A stretch of 64,000 bases of DNA from Duganella flavida (GTDB lineage: Bacteria; Pseudomonadota; Gammaproteobacteria; Burkholderiales; Burkholderiaceae_D). The stretch lies in contig NZ_WWCN01000015.1 in the NCBI RefSeq assembly GCF_009857445.1, positions 62,001 to 126,000 of the forward strand, written 5' to 3'. Each line of letters starts with the position of its first letter. Position 1 is the first letter of the stretch. Under the pieces are notes generated by a model. That model was given only the letters and a program-made list of their open reading frames with translations. It had not been told where the DNA came from and did not search any database. Positions 37,108 through 45,948 of this stretch are shown here, piece after piece. Position numbers and translations under genes: made by a program.

Positions 37108-37911
37108 ATGAGCGCTTACAAAATCGAGGCCGGGACCGCCCAGCACATCGGCAACCGGCCGCAACAAAATGACCGGGTGGCTTTGTACACGGCTGCGCAA
37201 GCGCCGGGTTACGTCATGGCCGTGCTGGCCGATGGCAATACCAGCGCTATCGCTGCCGACCAGGTGCTGCTGACCAGCAAGCACCTATTTGACGAATTCC
37301 GCGTCGGCGATACCGCCAACCTGCCCCGCCTGCAGGAACTGCTGCGCAATATCGCGCAGGAAGTTCACCAGGTCATCACCATGAATCCGCTAGCGGCGAC
37401 GGCCGAGCCGCAAAGCGCGGTCGCCCTGCTGGTGCTGACGCCGCAGACGCAAGCCGTGTGGGCCCACGTCGGCGACGCCCGCATCTACCGTTTCAGCGGC
37501 GAGACTTGCGCCATGCGCACCAACGATGCCGCCTACGTCACGCACTTGGTGGAGCACGACAAGCTGCCGCTGGAGGCCGCCAAAAAGCACCGCGCCTCGC
37601 GACTGCTGAACAATGCGCTCGGCAACAGCATGAAAGCACCGTTCGTCACCACCGGCTACCACGCGGGCTTGCAAGCCGGCGATGCGTTGATGCTGTGTTC
37701 GGATGGTTTGTGGCAGCTGTTCCGCCCCGAGGAATTGGCAGCTGCCGTAGCGCGCAACACGCCGCGCCAGGCAGCGGAGCGTTTGATCAGCAAGGCCGGC
37801 GAGCGGGCACAAGGCAAAGGCGACAACTGCTCGATGGCGATCATCAAGCTGGTGGCGCCGCCGCAGGAAGCGCCGGCCTACACGGTCGAGAAGATGCGGC
37901 GCGCCGTGTAG
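37108..37911 (+). CDS. PP2C-family protein phosphatase-like protein
   Basis: 267 residues with the PPM/PP2C motif order: GNRPQQNDR (residues 15-23, where the usual N(E/Q)D reads QND), VLADGNTS (usual DGMGG), HVGDARIYRF (about residues 122-131), LMLCSDGLW and a final GDNCSM. The metal-binding aspartates are kept, so phosphatase activity is plausible despite the altered DGxGG. It would dephosphorylate Ser/Thr of proteins. A eukaryotic-type kinase is encoded 10 kb away (LRR-kinase), but no link is shown. It is isolated and convergent, with no gap, to the next gene. Confidence 0.85.
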   Translation: MSAYKIEAGTAQHIGNRPQQNDRVALYTAAQAPGYVMAVLADGNTSAIAADQVLLTSKHLFDEFRVGDTANLPRLQELLRNIAQEVHQVITMNPLAATAEPQSAVALLVLTPQTQAVWAHVGDARIYRFSGETCAMRTNDAAYVTHLVEHDKLPLEAAKKHRASRLLNNALGNSMKAPFVTTGYHAGLQAGDALMLCSDGLWQLFRPEELAAAVARNTPRQAAERLISKAGERAQGKGDNCSMAIIKLVAPPQEAPAYTVEKMRRAV

Positions 37912-38541
37912 TTACTTGCTAGGAGCCGGCGCCGATGCTTTCTCAGCGTCGGCTTTTTTCTTGTCAGCCTTGGCTTTGTTCTCGGCTTTCTTGCGCGCGA
38001 CCTCGGCCTGGCGACGCTCGGACTCGGCTTTCTTTTTCTCGAAGGCTTCGACATTGGCGGCGCGCTTGCCGGCTTCGGCGGCGTCTTGCTGCGCCAGGCG
38101 TTTCAGCTTGGCTTCGTGCTGGGCTTCGCGATCGGCCACGCGCACGCCGGTCGGCGCTTTCGGCGCTTCCTTTTCTTCATGCTGCGGCTTCGGCGGCTGG
38201 GCGGCGCGCAGCGCGTTCTCTTCGTCGTCCTTGCGGGCGCGTTCGGCCAGTTCGGCATCGCGCTTGGCGACTGAATCGGCGCGCTTGAAGTGCTGGGCGT
38301 CGACCTCGACGGCACGCACAGCGGCCAACGCCACGCGGCGTTTTTCTTTGGCCTTGTCCAGGCAGTTATTGACGAAGAACTTGGTCGAGCATTCGCGCTC
38401 GCTGGCGGCGAATTCTTCGTTGACGGCGGCCCGGTCCTTGGCCACCTTGACCAGCGCGGCGTCGGCCTGCTCAACCGAGCTCACGTTCTGAGCTTGCGCC
38501 GTCACCGCCACGGCGGCCAGCAATGCGATAAGTGCTTTCAT
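37912..38541 (-). CDS. secreted coiled-coil protein of unknown function
   Basis: 209 residues from ATG at 38541 (MKALIALLAAVAVTAQAQN), with a Sec signal peptide and probable cleavage after AQA. Two cysteines in RECSTKFFVNNCLDKAKEKRR (about residues 49-69) may form a disulfide. The rest is highly charged, rich in Ala, Lys, Glu and Arg, and should be a long alpha-helix or coiled coil ending in a Lys/Ala-rich tail. No family is recognised. It is 12 bases downstream of zapE and may be co-transcribed. Confidence 0.75.
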   Translation of the reverse strand: MKALIALLAAVAVTAQAQNVSSVEQADAALVKVAKDRAAVNEEFAASERECSTKFFVNNCLDKAKEKRRVALAAVRAVEVDAQHFKRADSVAKRDAELAERARKDDEENALRAAQPPKPQHEEKEAPKAPTGVRVADREAQHEAKLKRLAQQDAAEAGKRAANVEAFEKKKAESERRQAEVARKKAENKAKADKKKADAEKASAPAPSK

Positions 38542-38553
38542 TTTCTGATCCAA

Positions 38554-39651
38554 TTACGCCAGCGATGCAGCAGCGCCGCGCTGCTGGCGGTTCATATACT
38601 CCTGCGACTGCATCTCAACGATGCGCGACACGGTACGGTGGAATTCGTTGGCCATCGCGCCGTTGGTGTACAACTCCTCCGGCTCGACTTCGGCCGACAT
38701 CAACAGCTTCACGCCCTGGTCGTAGAACACGTCGATCAACCAGGTGAACCGGCGCGCTTCCGACGACATCGACGCCGACATCATCGGCACCCCGGACAAT
38801 ATCACGGTATGGAAGCGGCTGGCGATTTCCAGATAATCGTTCTGCGATCGCGGGCCGCCGCACAGGGTATTGAAGTCGAACCAGATGATGGTCCCGGCGC
38901 GGCGCAGCGAGCGGATCTCACGCGCTTCGATGCGGATGGCCGGATCTTCATCGGCGGTTTCGGCTACGCTGGCGTAGGCGTCGCGCAGCGCCTTGTCGGT
39001 GTTGGCGTTCAAAGGCGTGTAGTACGCCTCGACCTGCTCCAGCGCACGGCCGCGATAGTCGATACCGGCGTCGATGTTCATCACATCCAGCTTCTCATAC
39101 AACAGCGCGATGGTCGGCAGGATGCGGTCGCGGTGCAAGCCATCCGGATACAGCAGGTTCGGATCGTAGTTCGAGGTCATGATGAAGGACACGCCGTTAT
39201 CAAACAGCGCCTTCAGCAGGTTGTACATGATCATGGCGTCGGCCACGTCCGAGATGTGGAATTCGTCGAAGCAGATCAAACGGTATTTCTTGGCCACGCG
39301 CTTGGCCACTTCGTCCAGCGGATCGGCAACGCCGCGCAATTCGTCCAACTGGCGATGCACGTCGCGCATGAATTCGTGGAAGTGCACACGCGTCTTGCGC
39401 ACCAGTGGCACCACCGAGAAGAAGCTGTCCATCAAGAAGGACTTACCACGCCCCACGCCACCCCACATATACACGCCCTTCGGCACCGACGGACGGTTGA
39501 TCAGGCGCTTGAAAGTGCTGGAGCGCTGGCCTTTGTACTCCACCCATTCGTCATAGCATTCCTGCAAACGGGTGATGGCGCGCTGCTGCGCTTCATCGGG
39601 CTTGTAGCCGCGCTGCGACAGCGCGTTGTGGTAGTACTCTTGGACGTTCAT
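38554..39651 (-). CDS. zapE: cell division protein ZapE (AFG1-like ATPase)
   Basis: 365 residues from ATG at 39651 (MNVQEYYHNALSQRGY). AAA-like ATPase with Walker A GGVGRGKSFLMDSF (about residues 64-77), Walker B LICFDEFHISD and sensor segment MTSNYDPNLLYPDGL. E. coli ZapE binds FtsZ and is needed under low oxygen or heat. It lies after lpdA, and a terminator separates the two. Confidence 0.92.
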   Translation of the reverse strand: MNVQEYYHNALSQRGYKPDEAQQRAITRLQECYDEWVEYKGQRSSTFKRLINRPSVPKGVYMWGGVGRGKSFLMDSFFSVVPLVRKTRVHFHEFMRDVHRQLDELRGVADPLDEVAKRVAKKYRLICFDEFHISDVADAMIMYNLLKALFDNGVSFIMTSNYDPNLLYPDGLHRDRILPTIALLYEKLDVMNIDAGIDYRGRALEQVEAYYTPLNANTDKALRDAYASVAETADEDPAIRIEAREIRSLRRAGTIIWFDFNTLCGGPRSQNDYLEIASRFHTVILSGVPMMSASMSSEARRFTWLIDVFYDQGVKLLMSAEVEPEELYTNGAMANEFHRTVSRIVEMQSQEYMNRQQRGAAASLA

Positions 39652-39671
39652 AGTATTCAATCTGCACAAAC

Positions 39672-39698
39672 AAAAACGGCGGACCATAACGGTCCGCC
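39672..39698 (-). terminator. terminator of the odh operon after lpdA
   Basis: On the minus strand GGCGGACC-GTTAT-GGTCCGCC (perfect 8-bp stem) is followed by GTTTTTG. It lies 23 bases after the lpdA stop and upstream of zapE. Confidence 0.8.
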
Positions 39699-39721
39699 TT
39701 GTGACAAGCTACAGCATCAAC

Positions 39722-41152
39722 TTAGAAGTTGAGGGTGCGCTTGTCGATAGCCAGAGCGGCTTCCTTGGTCGCTTCCGACAGCGATGGGTGAGCGTGGCAG
39801 ATACGTGCGATGTCTTCCGCCGAAGCCTTGAACTCCATTGCCACAACCGCTTCTGCGATCAGTTCCGAAGCCATAGGGCCGATGATGTGCACGCCCAGAA
39901 TTTCGTCGGTAGTTGCATCAGCCAGGAACTTGACCATGCCCGAGGTATCGCCCAGCGCGCGTGCGCGGCCGTTCGCCAGGAATGGGAAGGTGCCGGCTTT
40001 GTAGGCGACGCCGTCGGCCTTCAGTTGCTGCTCGGTGCGGCCTACCCACGCGATTTCCGGCGAGGTGTAGATGACCCAAGGGATGGTGTTGAAGTTGGTG
40101 TGACCGTGCTGGCCAGCGATACGCTCGGCCACGGCAACGCCTTCTTCTTCCGCTTTGTGCGCCAGCATCGGGCCGCGCACCACGTCGCCCACTGCCCATA
40201 CGCCTGGCAGGTTGGTTTTGCAGTCGTCGTCAACCGCCACGAAACCACGCTCGTCCAGCGCCAGGCCGACTTTGTCAGCGCCCAGGCCGTTGGTGTTCGG
40301 GGTACGGCCGATCGATACGATCAGCTTGTCGAACACGGCGGTGTTGGCTTCGCCTTTGGCGTTGTCGTATTCCACGGTGACATTGCTGTCGCCCTTGGTG
40401 ACTTTGTTGATCTTGCAGCCCAGGTTGATGCTCAGGCCTTGTTTGGTGAACAGCTTGTTGGCTTCCTTGGCGATCTGCTCGTCAACGGCGCCCAGGAAGG
40501 TCGGCAGACCTTCCAGCACGGTCACTTCCGAACCCAGACGACGCCATACCGAACCCATTTCCAGGCCGATCACGCCAGCGCCGATCACGCCCAGCTTGGC
40601 CGGCACTTCGCCGATGGCCAGTGCGCCGGTGTTCGACAGGATCAGTTTTTCATCAAAGTCTGCACCTGGCAGCGCACGGGCGTTGGAGCCGGTGGCGATG
40701 ATCACTTGCTTGGCGTTGATGGTCTCGTTGGCTGGCGCCGAGATCACCAGCGGGTAACCATCAGCGGTAGCGGCGCCAGCGAAGGCAGCGCGGCCGTGGA
40801 AGAAGGTCACTTTGTTTTTCTTGAACAGGAACAGGATGCCGTCGTTGTTTTGCTTCACAACGGTGTCCTTGCGCTTGATCATTTGCGGCAGGTTCAGCGA
40901 CAGGCCCGATACGTCGATGCCGTGGTCCTTGAACGCGTGGCCGGCGTGCTCGTAGTGTTCCGACGATTGCAGCAGTGCTTTCGAAGGGATGCAACCTACG
41001 TTGGTGCAGGTGCCGCCTGGAGCAGGACCGCCCTTTTCGTTTTCCCATGCATCTACGCAAGCAACCGAGAAGCCCAGTTGTGCAGCGCGGATGGCGGCGA
41101 TATAACCGCCAGGACCGGCGCCGATAACTACTACGTCAAATTGTTTACTCAT
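39722..41152 (-). CDS. lpdA: dihydrolipoyl dehydrogenase (E3)
   Basis: 476-residue flavoprotein that reoxidises lipoamide on the E2 subunit of 2-oxoglutarate dehydrogenase (and possibly of other complexes). FAD motif GAGPGGYIAAIRAAQLG is at about residues 12-28. The redox disulfide is in GGTCTNVGCIPSKALL (about residues 47-62), an NAD motif GAGVIGLEMGSVW follows, and the C-terminal HAHPSLSEATKEAAL block supplies the active-site His. There is no N-terminal lipoyl domain. It is the last gene of odhA-odhB-(PspC)-lpdA. Confidence 0.97.
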   Translation of the reverse strand: MSKQFDVVVIGAGPGGYIAAIRAAQLGFSVACVDAWENEKGGPAPGGTCTNVGCIPSKALLQSSEHYEHAGHAFKDHGIDVSGLSLNLPQMIKRKDTVVKQNNDGILFLFKKNKVTFFHGRAAFAGAATADGYPLVISAPANETINAKQVIIATGSNARALPGADFDEKLILSNTGALAIGEVPAKLGVIGAGVIGLEMGSVWRRLGSEVTVLEGLPTFLGAVDEQIAKEANKLFTKQGLSINLGCKINKVTKGDSNVTVEYDNAKGEANTAVFDKLIVSIGRTPNTNGLGADKVGLALDERGFVAVDDDCKTNLPGVWAVGDVVRGPMLAHKAEEEGVAVAERIAGQHGHTNFNTIPWVIYTSPEIAWVGRTEQQLKADGVAYKAGTFPFLANGRARALGDTSGMVKFLADATTDEILGVHIIGPMASELIAEAVVAMEFKASAEDIARICHAHPSLSEATKEAALAIDKRTLNF

Positions 41153-41155
41153 TTT

Positions 41156-41476
41156 TTAATGTCCAATCAGTTCGTCTTCTGGAACGAAGATCCACAACAG
41201 AATGTATATCGCGAGGCCGAAACCGAAGGTCAGCACAAACATCACAAACAGCAAACGCCAGATCCAGGAATCGACACCGGTGATGCGGCCGAGGCCACCA
41301 CACACGCCGCCTAGCCAGCGGTCGGTATGCGAGCGGCGCAAGCGGGAGATGTCGCCGGAATCGGCAGGAGCTTCGTTGTTCAACAAACGGGCTTTGGCAG
41401 CGGCGAACTCTTGGTCCGACAGCGCGCCAGCCTGGTGCAGTTCGTGCAAACGCTTGATTTCTTCAGCAACGCTCAT
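41156..41476 (-). CDS. SHOCT-PspC two-domain membrane protein
   Basis: 106 residues from ATG at 41476, with AGAGGA 6 bases upstream. An N-terminal SHOCT-type segment (EEIKRLHELHQAGALSDQEF, about residues 5-24) is joined to a C-terminal PspC domain. The PspC part starts RWLGGVCGGLG and has one long hydrophobic segment (about residues 73-100). PspC proteins are inner-membrane partners of the phage-shock response. Its place inside the odh operon, 3 bases before lpdA, is unexpected for a stress protein. Confidence 0.88.
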   Translation of the reverse strand: MSVAEEIKRLHELHQAGALSDQEFAAAKARLLNNEAPADSGDISRLRRSHTDRWLGGVCGGLGRITGVDSWIWRLLFVMFVLTFGFGLAIYILLWIFVPEDELIGH

Positions 41477-41539
41477 TCGTGATCCTCTTGAGAATTCTCC
41501 GGGCCCGTACGAGCCCGGAGTCAAGCAAGAACTACAGAA

Positions 41540-42796
41540 TTACAGGTCCAGCAGCAGGCGGGCTGGATCTTCCAGCGCTTCCTTCATGGCCACCAGGCCC
41601 AGCACGGCTTCGCGGCCGTCGATGATACGGTGGTCGTAGGACATTGCCAGGTAGTTCATTGGACGAACAACGATCTGACCATTTTCAACCACTGCGCGGT
41701 CTTTGGTCGCGTGCACGCCCAGGATCGCCGATTGTGGTGGGTTGATGATCGGGGTCGACAGCATCGAACCGAAGGTGCCGCCGTTCGAGATCGAGAAGGT
41801 ACCGCCGGTCAGGTCGTCCAGGGTCAGCTTGCCTTCTTTGGCTTTGGCGCCGAATTCGCCGATTTTCTTCTCGATTTCAGCGATCGACATTTGGTCGGCG
41901 TTGCGCAGGATAGGCACCACCAGGCCGCGTGGCGAACCCACTGCGATACCGATGTCGAAGTAGCCGTGGTAGACGATGTCGTTGCCATCAACCGAAGCGT
42001 TCAGGATTGGGTATTTCTTCAGCGCGGCAACCGCAGCTTTAACGAAGAACGACATGAAGCCCAGCTTGACGCCGTGCTCTTTTTCGAACTTGTCTTTGTA
42101 CTTGTTACGCAGGTCCATGACCGGAGCCATGTTCACTTCGTTGAAGGTGGTCAGGATGGCGTTGGTCGATTGCGACTGAATCAGACGCTCAGCGATACGG
42201 GCACGCAGGCGGCTCATCGGCACGCGCTCTTCTGGACGGTCGCCCAGGTTGGCAGCGGCTGGAGCAGCAACTTGTGCCAGTGCTGGCTTGGCAGCTGGAG
42301 CAGCCAGTGGCGCAACAGCTGGGGTCGATGGAGCCGAAGCGGCCAGGGCGTCGCCCTTGGTCACGCGGCCGTCTTTGCCCGAACCGGCGACGTCGGAAGC
42401 CGACAGGCCTTTTTCCGACAGGATCTTGGCAGCGGCTGGCATCGCCACGTCGCCTTTGTTGCCACCGGTAGCGGCAGCAGCGGCTGGAGCAGCGGCGGCA
42501 GCAGCAGGTGCAGGAGCAGCGGCAGCGGCTGGGGCGGCAGCAACAGCAGCGCCACCTTCGGTATCGATAATCGCGATCACTTCGTCAGCAACAACGGTGC
42601 TGCCGTCGCCCTTGATGATTTGCACCAGGGTACCGGCGGCAGGCGCTGGCAGTTCCAGAACCACTTTGTCGGTTTCGATATCGATCAGGTTTTCGTCGCG
42701 GGTGATGGTGTCGCCGACTTTTTTATGCCAGGTCAGCATGGTTGCTTCTGCGACCGATTCCGACAGCTGAGGAACTTTGACTTCGATTTGTGCCAT
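41540..42796 (-). CDS. odhB: dihydrolipoyllysine-residue succinyltransferase (E2 of 2-oxoglutarate dehydrogenase)
   Basis: 418 residues. One lipoyl domain carries the lipoylated Lys in IDIETDKVVLELP (about residues 38-50). An Ala/Pro-rich linker leads to the E1/E3-binding domain (AAKILSEKGLSASDV, about residues 121-135). The catalytic domain ends with the active-site His in SYDHRIIDGREAV. It transfers succinyl from lipoamide to CoA. The second gene of the operon, 78 bases after odhA. Confidence 0.97.
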   Translation of the reverse strand: MAQIEVKVPQLSESVAEATMLTWHKKVGDTITRDENLIDIETDKVVLELPAPAAGTLVQIIKGDGSTVVADEVIAIIDTEGGAAVAAAPAAAAAPAPAAAAAAPAAAAATGGNKGDVAMPAAAKILSEKGLSASDVAGSGKDGRVTKGDALAASAPSTPAVAPLAAPAAKPALAQVAAPAAANLGDRPEERVPMSRLRARIAERLIQSQSTNAILTTFNEVNMAPVMDLRNKYKDKFEKEHGVKLGFMSFFVKAAVAALKKYPILNASVDGNDIVYHGYFDIGIAVGSPRGLVVPILRNADQMSIAEIEKKIGEFGAKAKEGKLTLDDLTGGTFSISNGGTFGSMLSTPIINPPQSAILGVHATKDRAVVENGQIVVRPMNYLAMSYDHRIIDGREAVLGLVAMKEALEDPARLLLDL

Positions 42797-42874
42797 GAAA
42801 AAACTCCGTATATTTTGTTTTTGCGGCGCCCCGCCGCGTAGCAGCAGGGCGCTCCGTTCAATGTGGTGCGACGA

Positions 42875-45730
42875 TTATTTCGTCAGAATGAAACCCTTGA
42901 GTTTCGAGAAGGCGGTTTCCAGCAGCTCTTTCTGTTGAGCGTAGTGCTTGTCGTAGTAACCGACAGCTGGCGATGCCGATGCTGGGCGACCGGCGTATGC
43001 CAGGCGCTGACCAGCTTCCATGCTCTCGAACAGGTTGTGCTGAATCTGGAACCAAGGGCCCTGATTCTGCGGCTCGTCCTGCGCCCACACCACTTCGGCC
43101 AGCGATGGGAACTTTTTCAGTTCGGCAGCGAAGGCTTTGTGCGGGAACGGATACAGCTGCTCGATACGCACGATGGCGGTATCGGTCTGGCCACGGGTTT
43201 TGCGTGCGTTGACCAGGTCGTAGTAGACCTTGCCCGAGCAAGCGATCACGCGCTTAACTTTCTTGGCGTCGATCTTGTCGTCCACTTCACCGATCACGGT
43301 CTGGAACGCGCCCTTGGCCAGTTCGCTCAGCGGCGAACCTGCATCTTTGTTACGCAGCAGCGATTTCGGGGTCATGACCACCAGCGGCTTACGGAACTGA
43401 CGCACCATCTGACGACGCAGTACGTGGAAGATCTGCGATGCGGTGGTTGGCTGCACCACTTGCATATTGTTGTCAGCGCACAGTTGCAGGAAGCGCTCTG
43501 GACGTGCCGACGAGTGCTCTGGACCCTGGCCTTCGTAGCCGTGTGGCAGCAGCATCACCAGGCCGGAAGCACGGCCCCACTTCACTTCGCCGGAGCTGAT
43601 GAATTGGTCGATCACCACCTGGGCGCCGTTGACGAAGTCGCCGAACTGGGCTTCCCAGATGGTCAAGGTGTTAGGTTCTGCGGTCGAGTAGCCGTATTCG
43701 AAGCCCAGCACTGCCTCTTCCGACAGTACCGAGTCAATCACGGTGAACGGCGCCTGGCCTTCAGCGATGTTCTGCAGTGGCACGTAGGTGCCGGCATCCC
43801 AACGCTCACGGTTCTGATCGTGCAGCACAGCGTGACGGTGGGTGAAGGTGCCGCGGCCTGCATCCTGGCCGGTCAGGCGGATAGCGTAGCCCGACGATAC
43901 CAGCGACGCGAAGCCCAGGTGTTCGCCCATGCCCCAGTCCAGGTTGACTTCGCCACGGCCCATGGCTGCGCGGTCGGCCAGTACTTTCTCAACCAGCGAG
44001 TGCACTTTGAAGCCTTCTGGCACGGTGGTGATGCGGGTCGCCAGGCGTTTCAGTTCGGTCAGCGGCACTGCGGTGTCAGCAGCGTCGGTCCATTTCTTGT
44101 TCAGGAACGGCAGCCAATCAACGGCGTACTTGTTCTTGAAGTTCGAGATCACTGGATCCACGGTGTGCTTGCCGGCGTCCATGGCGTCGCGGAAGGCTGC
44201 TTGCAGCTGTTCGCCGCCGTCGGCCGGGATCACGTTCTGGGCAGCCAGTTTGTCCGCGTACAGCTTGCGGGTGCCTGGGTGCTTGCCGATTTTCTTGTAC
44301 ATCAGCGGCTGAGTCAGCGCTGGGGTGTCTTGCTCGTTGTGGCCCAGTTTGCGGAAGCAAATGATGTCAACCACGATGTCTTTACCGAACTCAGTGCGGT
44401 AGTCCATCGCGATTTGCGATGCCAGCACGGTGGCTTCAGGATCATCGGCGTTCACGTGCAGCACTGGTGCTTCGATCATCTTGACGACGTCCGAGCAATA
44501 GATGGTGGAACGGGCATCGCGCGGGTCGGAGGTGGTGAAACCGATCTGGTTGTTGATGACGATGTGCACGGTACCGCCGGTGCCGTAGCCACGGGTTTGT
44601 GCCAGATTCAGGGTTTCCATCACAACGCCCTGGCCTGCGAAGGCGGCGTCGCCGTGCACCAGGATAGGCAGCACTTGCTTGCCTGCTGGGTCGCCGCGGC
44701 GATCCATACGGGCTTTGACCGAACCTTCAACCACTGGGTTGACGATTTCCAGGTGCGATGGGTTGAACGCCAGCGACAGGTGGACTGGACCGCCAACGGT
44801 CGAGATGTCTGACGAGAAGCCTTGGTGGTATTTCACGTCACCGGCTGGCAGGTCGTCGCCGTGCTTGCCTTCGAATTCTTCGAACAGGTCTTTTGGTGCT
44901 TTGCCCAGGGTGTTGACCAGCACGTTCAGACGGCCACGGTGAGCCATACCGATCACGATCTCTTGCACGCCTTTTTCACCGGCGCGCTGGATGATCTCGT
45001 CGATCGACGCGATGAAGGTCTCGCCGCCTTCCAGCGAGAAACGCTTCTGGCCAACGTACTTGGTGTGGAGGTAGCGCTCCAGGCCTTCTGCAGCGGTCAG
45101 ACGCTCCAGGATGTGTTTTTTCTTCTCGGCGGTGAAGCTTGGGGTCGAACGGATCGACTCCAGGCGTTCTTGCAGCCAGCGCTTTTCTTTCGGGTCCGAG
45201 ATGTACATGTACTCGGCGCCGATCGAACGGGTGTAGGTGTCGCGCAGGAAGTTCAGCAGGTCGCGCAGGGTCGCGGTCTCTGGGCCGAAGTAGGTATTGC
45301 TGACGTTGAACACGGTGTCCATGTCGGCATCGGTGAAGCCGTAGAAGCTCGGCTCCAGCTCAGGAATGCTTGGACGTTCTTGACGTTGCAGCGGGTCCAG
45401 GTTGGCCCAGCGGGAACCCAGATAGCGGTAAGCGGCGATCAGCTGGGTAACGGCAACGCGTTTGCGGCCCATTTCAGCGTCAGCCGAGGCACTCACGGTG
45501 CGGATCGGGCCGGCTTTCGCGCGTTCGGCGAAGGAGGCGATCACGGAAGCGTGGGCGACGTCAGGTTTATTGGAACCATCGACTGCCGGTACGTGCTGCA
45601 TGGCGTCGAAGTAGGCGCGCCAGTTGTCTGGGACCGAGCCTGGGTTATTCAGATACGCTTCGTACAGTTCTTCAACGTACGGTGCGTTCCCACCAAACAG
45701 GTAGGAGTTGGACGTAGATTGTTGCATCAT
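42875..45730 (-). CDS. odhA: 2-oxoglutarate dehydrogenase E1 component
   Basis: 951 residues. Thiamine-diphosphate enzyme that decarboxylates 2-oxoglutarate and passes the succinyl group to OdhB. The N-terminal helix binding E2 (YLFGGNAPYVEELYEAYL) is present. So are the GMAHRGRLNVL block and the ThDP-binding segment VLVHGDAAFAGQGVVMETLN. The C-terminal half has LPHGYEGQGPEHSSARPERF. Two ATGs stand side by side (45730, 45727); AAGGTGA is 7 bases before the first. It is preceded by a structured leader and a promoter of its own. Confidence 0.97.
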   Translation of the reverse strand: MMQQSTSNSYLFGGNAPYVEELYEAYLNNPGSVPDNWRAYFDAMQHVPAVDGSNKPDVAHASVIASFAERAKAGPIRTVSASADAEMGRKRVAVTQLIAAYRYLGSRWANLDPLQRQERPSIPELEPSFYGFTDADMDTVFNVSNTYFGPETATLRDLLNFLRDTYTRSIGAEYMYISDPKEKRWLQERLESIRSTPSFTAEKKKHILERLTAAEGLERYLHTKYVGQKRFSLEGGETFIASIDEIIQRAGEKGVQEIVIGMAHRGRLNVLVNTLGKAPKDLFEEFEGKHGDDLPAGDVKYHQGFSSDISTVGGPVHLSLAFNPSHLEIVNPVVEGSVKARMDRRGDPAGKQVLPILVHGDAAFAGQGVVMETLNLAQTRGYGTGGTVHIVINNQIGFTTSDPRDARSTIYCSDVVKMIEAPVLHVNADDPEATVLASQIAMDYRTEFGKDIVVDIICFRKLGHNEQDTPALTQPLMYKKIGKHPGTRKLYADKLAAQNVIPADGGEQLQAAFRDAMDAGKHTVDPVISNFKNKYAVDWLPFLNKKWTDAADTAVPLTELKRLATRITTVPEGFKVHSLVEKVLADRAAMGRGEVNLDWGMGEHLGFASLVSSGYAIRLTGQDAGRGTFTHRHAVLHDQNRERWDAGTYVPLQNIAEGQAPFTVIDSVLSEEAVLGFEYGYSTAEPNTLTIWEAQFGDFVNGAQVVIDQFISSGEVKWGRASGLVMLLPHGYEGQGPEHSSARPERFLQLCADNNMQVVQPTTASQIFHVLRRQMVRQFRKPLVVMTPKSLLRNKDAGSPLSELAKGAFQTVIGEVDDKIDAKKVKRVIACSGKVYYDLVNARKTRGQTDTAIVRIEQLYPFPHKAFAAELKKFPSLAEVVWAQDEPQNQGPWFQIQHNLFESMEAGQRLAYAGRPASASPAVGYYDKHYAQQKELLETAFSKLKGFILTK

Positions 45731-45880
45731 TCTTGCTCACCTTTCTTCGCGCTTCGCGAGGAATTAGCGGGTTAGTCTAACCTTCCGCGACACGGCCTGA
45801 CCGGTTAGCGGATTGCACATCAAGTTGTGGGGAAGGGCTATTTGTTCAGTGTTACCTAAAACGGGCCATTCAGCATAGCA
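45731..45880 (-). ncRNA. structured 5' leader of odhA, candidate sucA RNA motif
   Basis: The minus-strand leader contains CTAACC (45803-45808) and GGTTAG (45777-45782), a perfect 6-bp stem. A second small stem TCGCG-AAG-CGCGA lies just before the Shine-Dalgarno sequence. Also, CCTTCC (within 45829-45837) can pair with GGAAGG (45781-45786), giving an exclusive alternative to the first stem or a pseudoknot. The sucA RNA motif is a known cis-element directly upstream of sucA/odhA in Burkholderiales that overlaps the ribosome-binding site. I match it by location and form, not by covariance search. Confidence 0.5.
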
Positions 45881-45885
45881 CCGGT

Positions 45886-45915
45886 ATTGTATCCCAACAA
45901 TGATTTACGCGACAA
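45886..45915 (-). promoter_or_regulatory. sigma-70 promoter of the odh operon
   Basis: On the minus strand TTGTCG (45910-45915) and TACAAT (45886-45891) are 18 bases apart. Transcription would start near 45880 and give a leader of about 150 bases before odhA. Confidence 0.55.
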
Positions 45916-45948
45916 AATCGCGCTAAATCTTTCCGCATTAATTTTAAC

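Noticed and set aside
42361..42555. Dense Ala/Pro-coding repeats in odhB
   Set aside because: This is the flexible linker between lipoyl and E3-binding domains, normal for E2 proteins.
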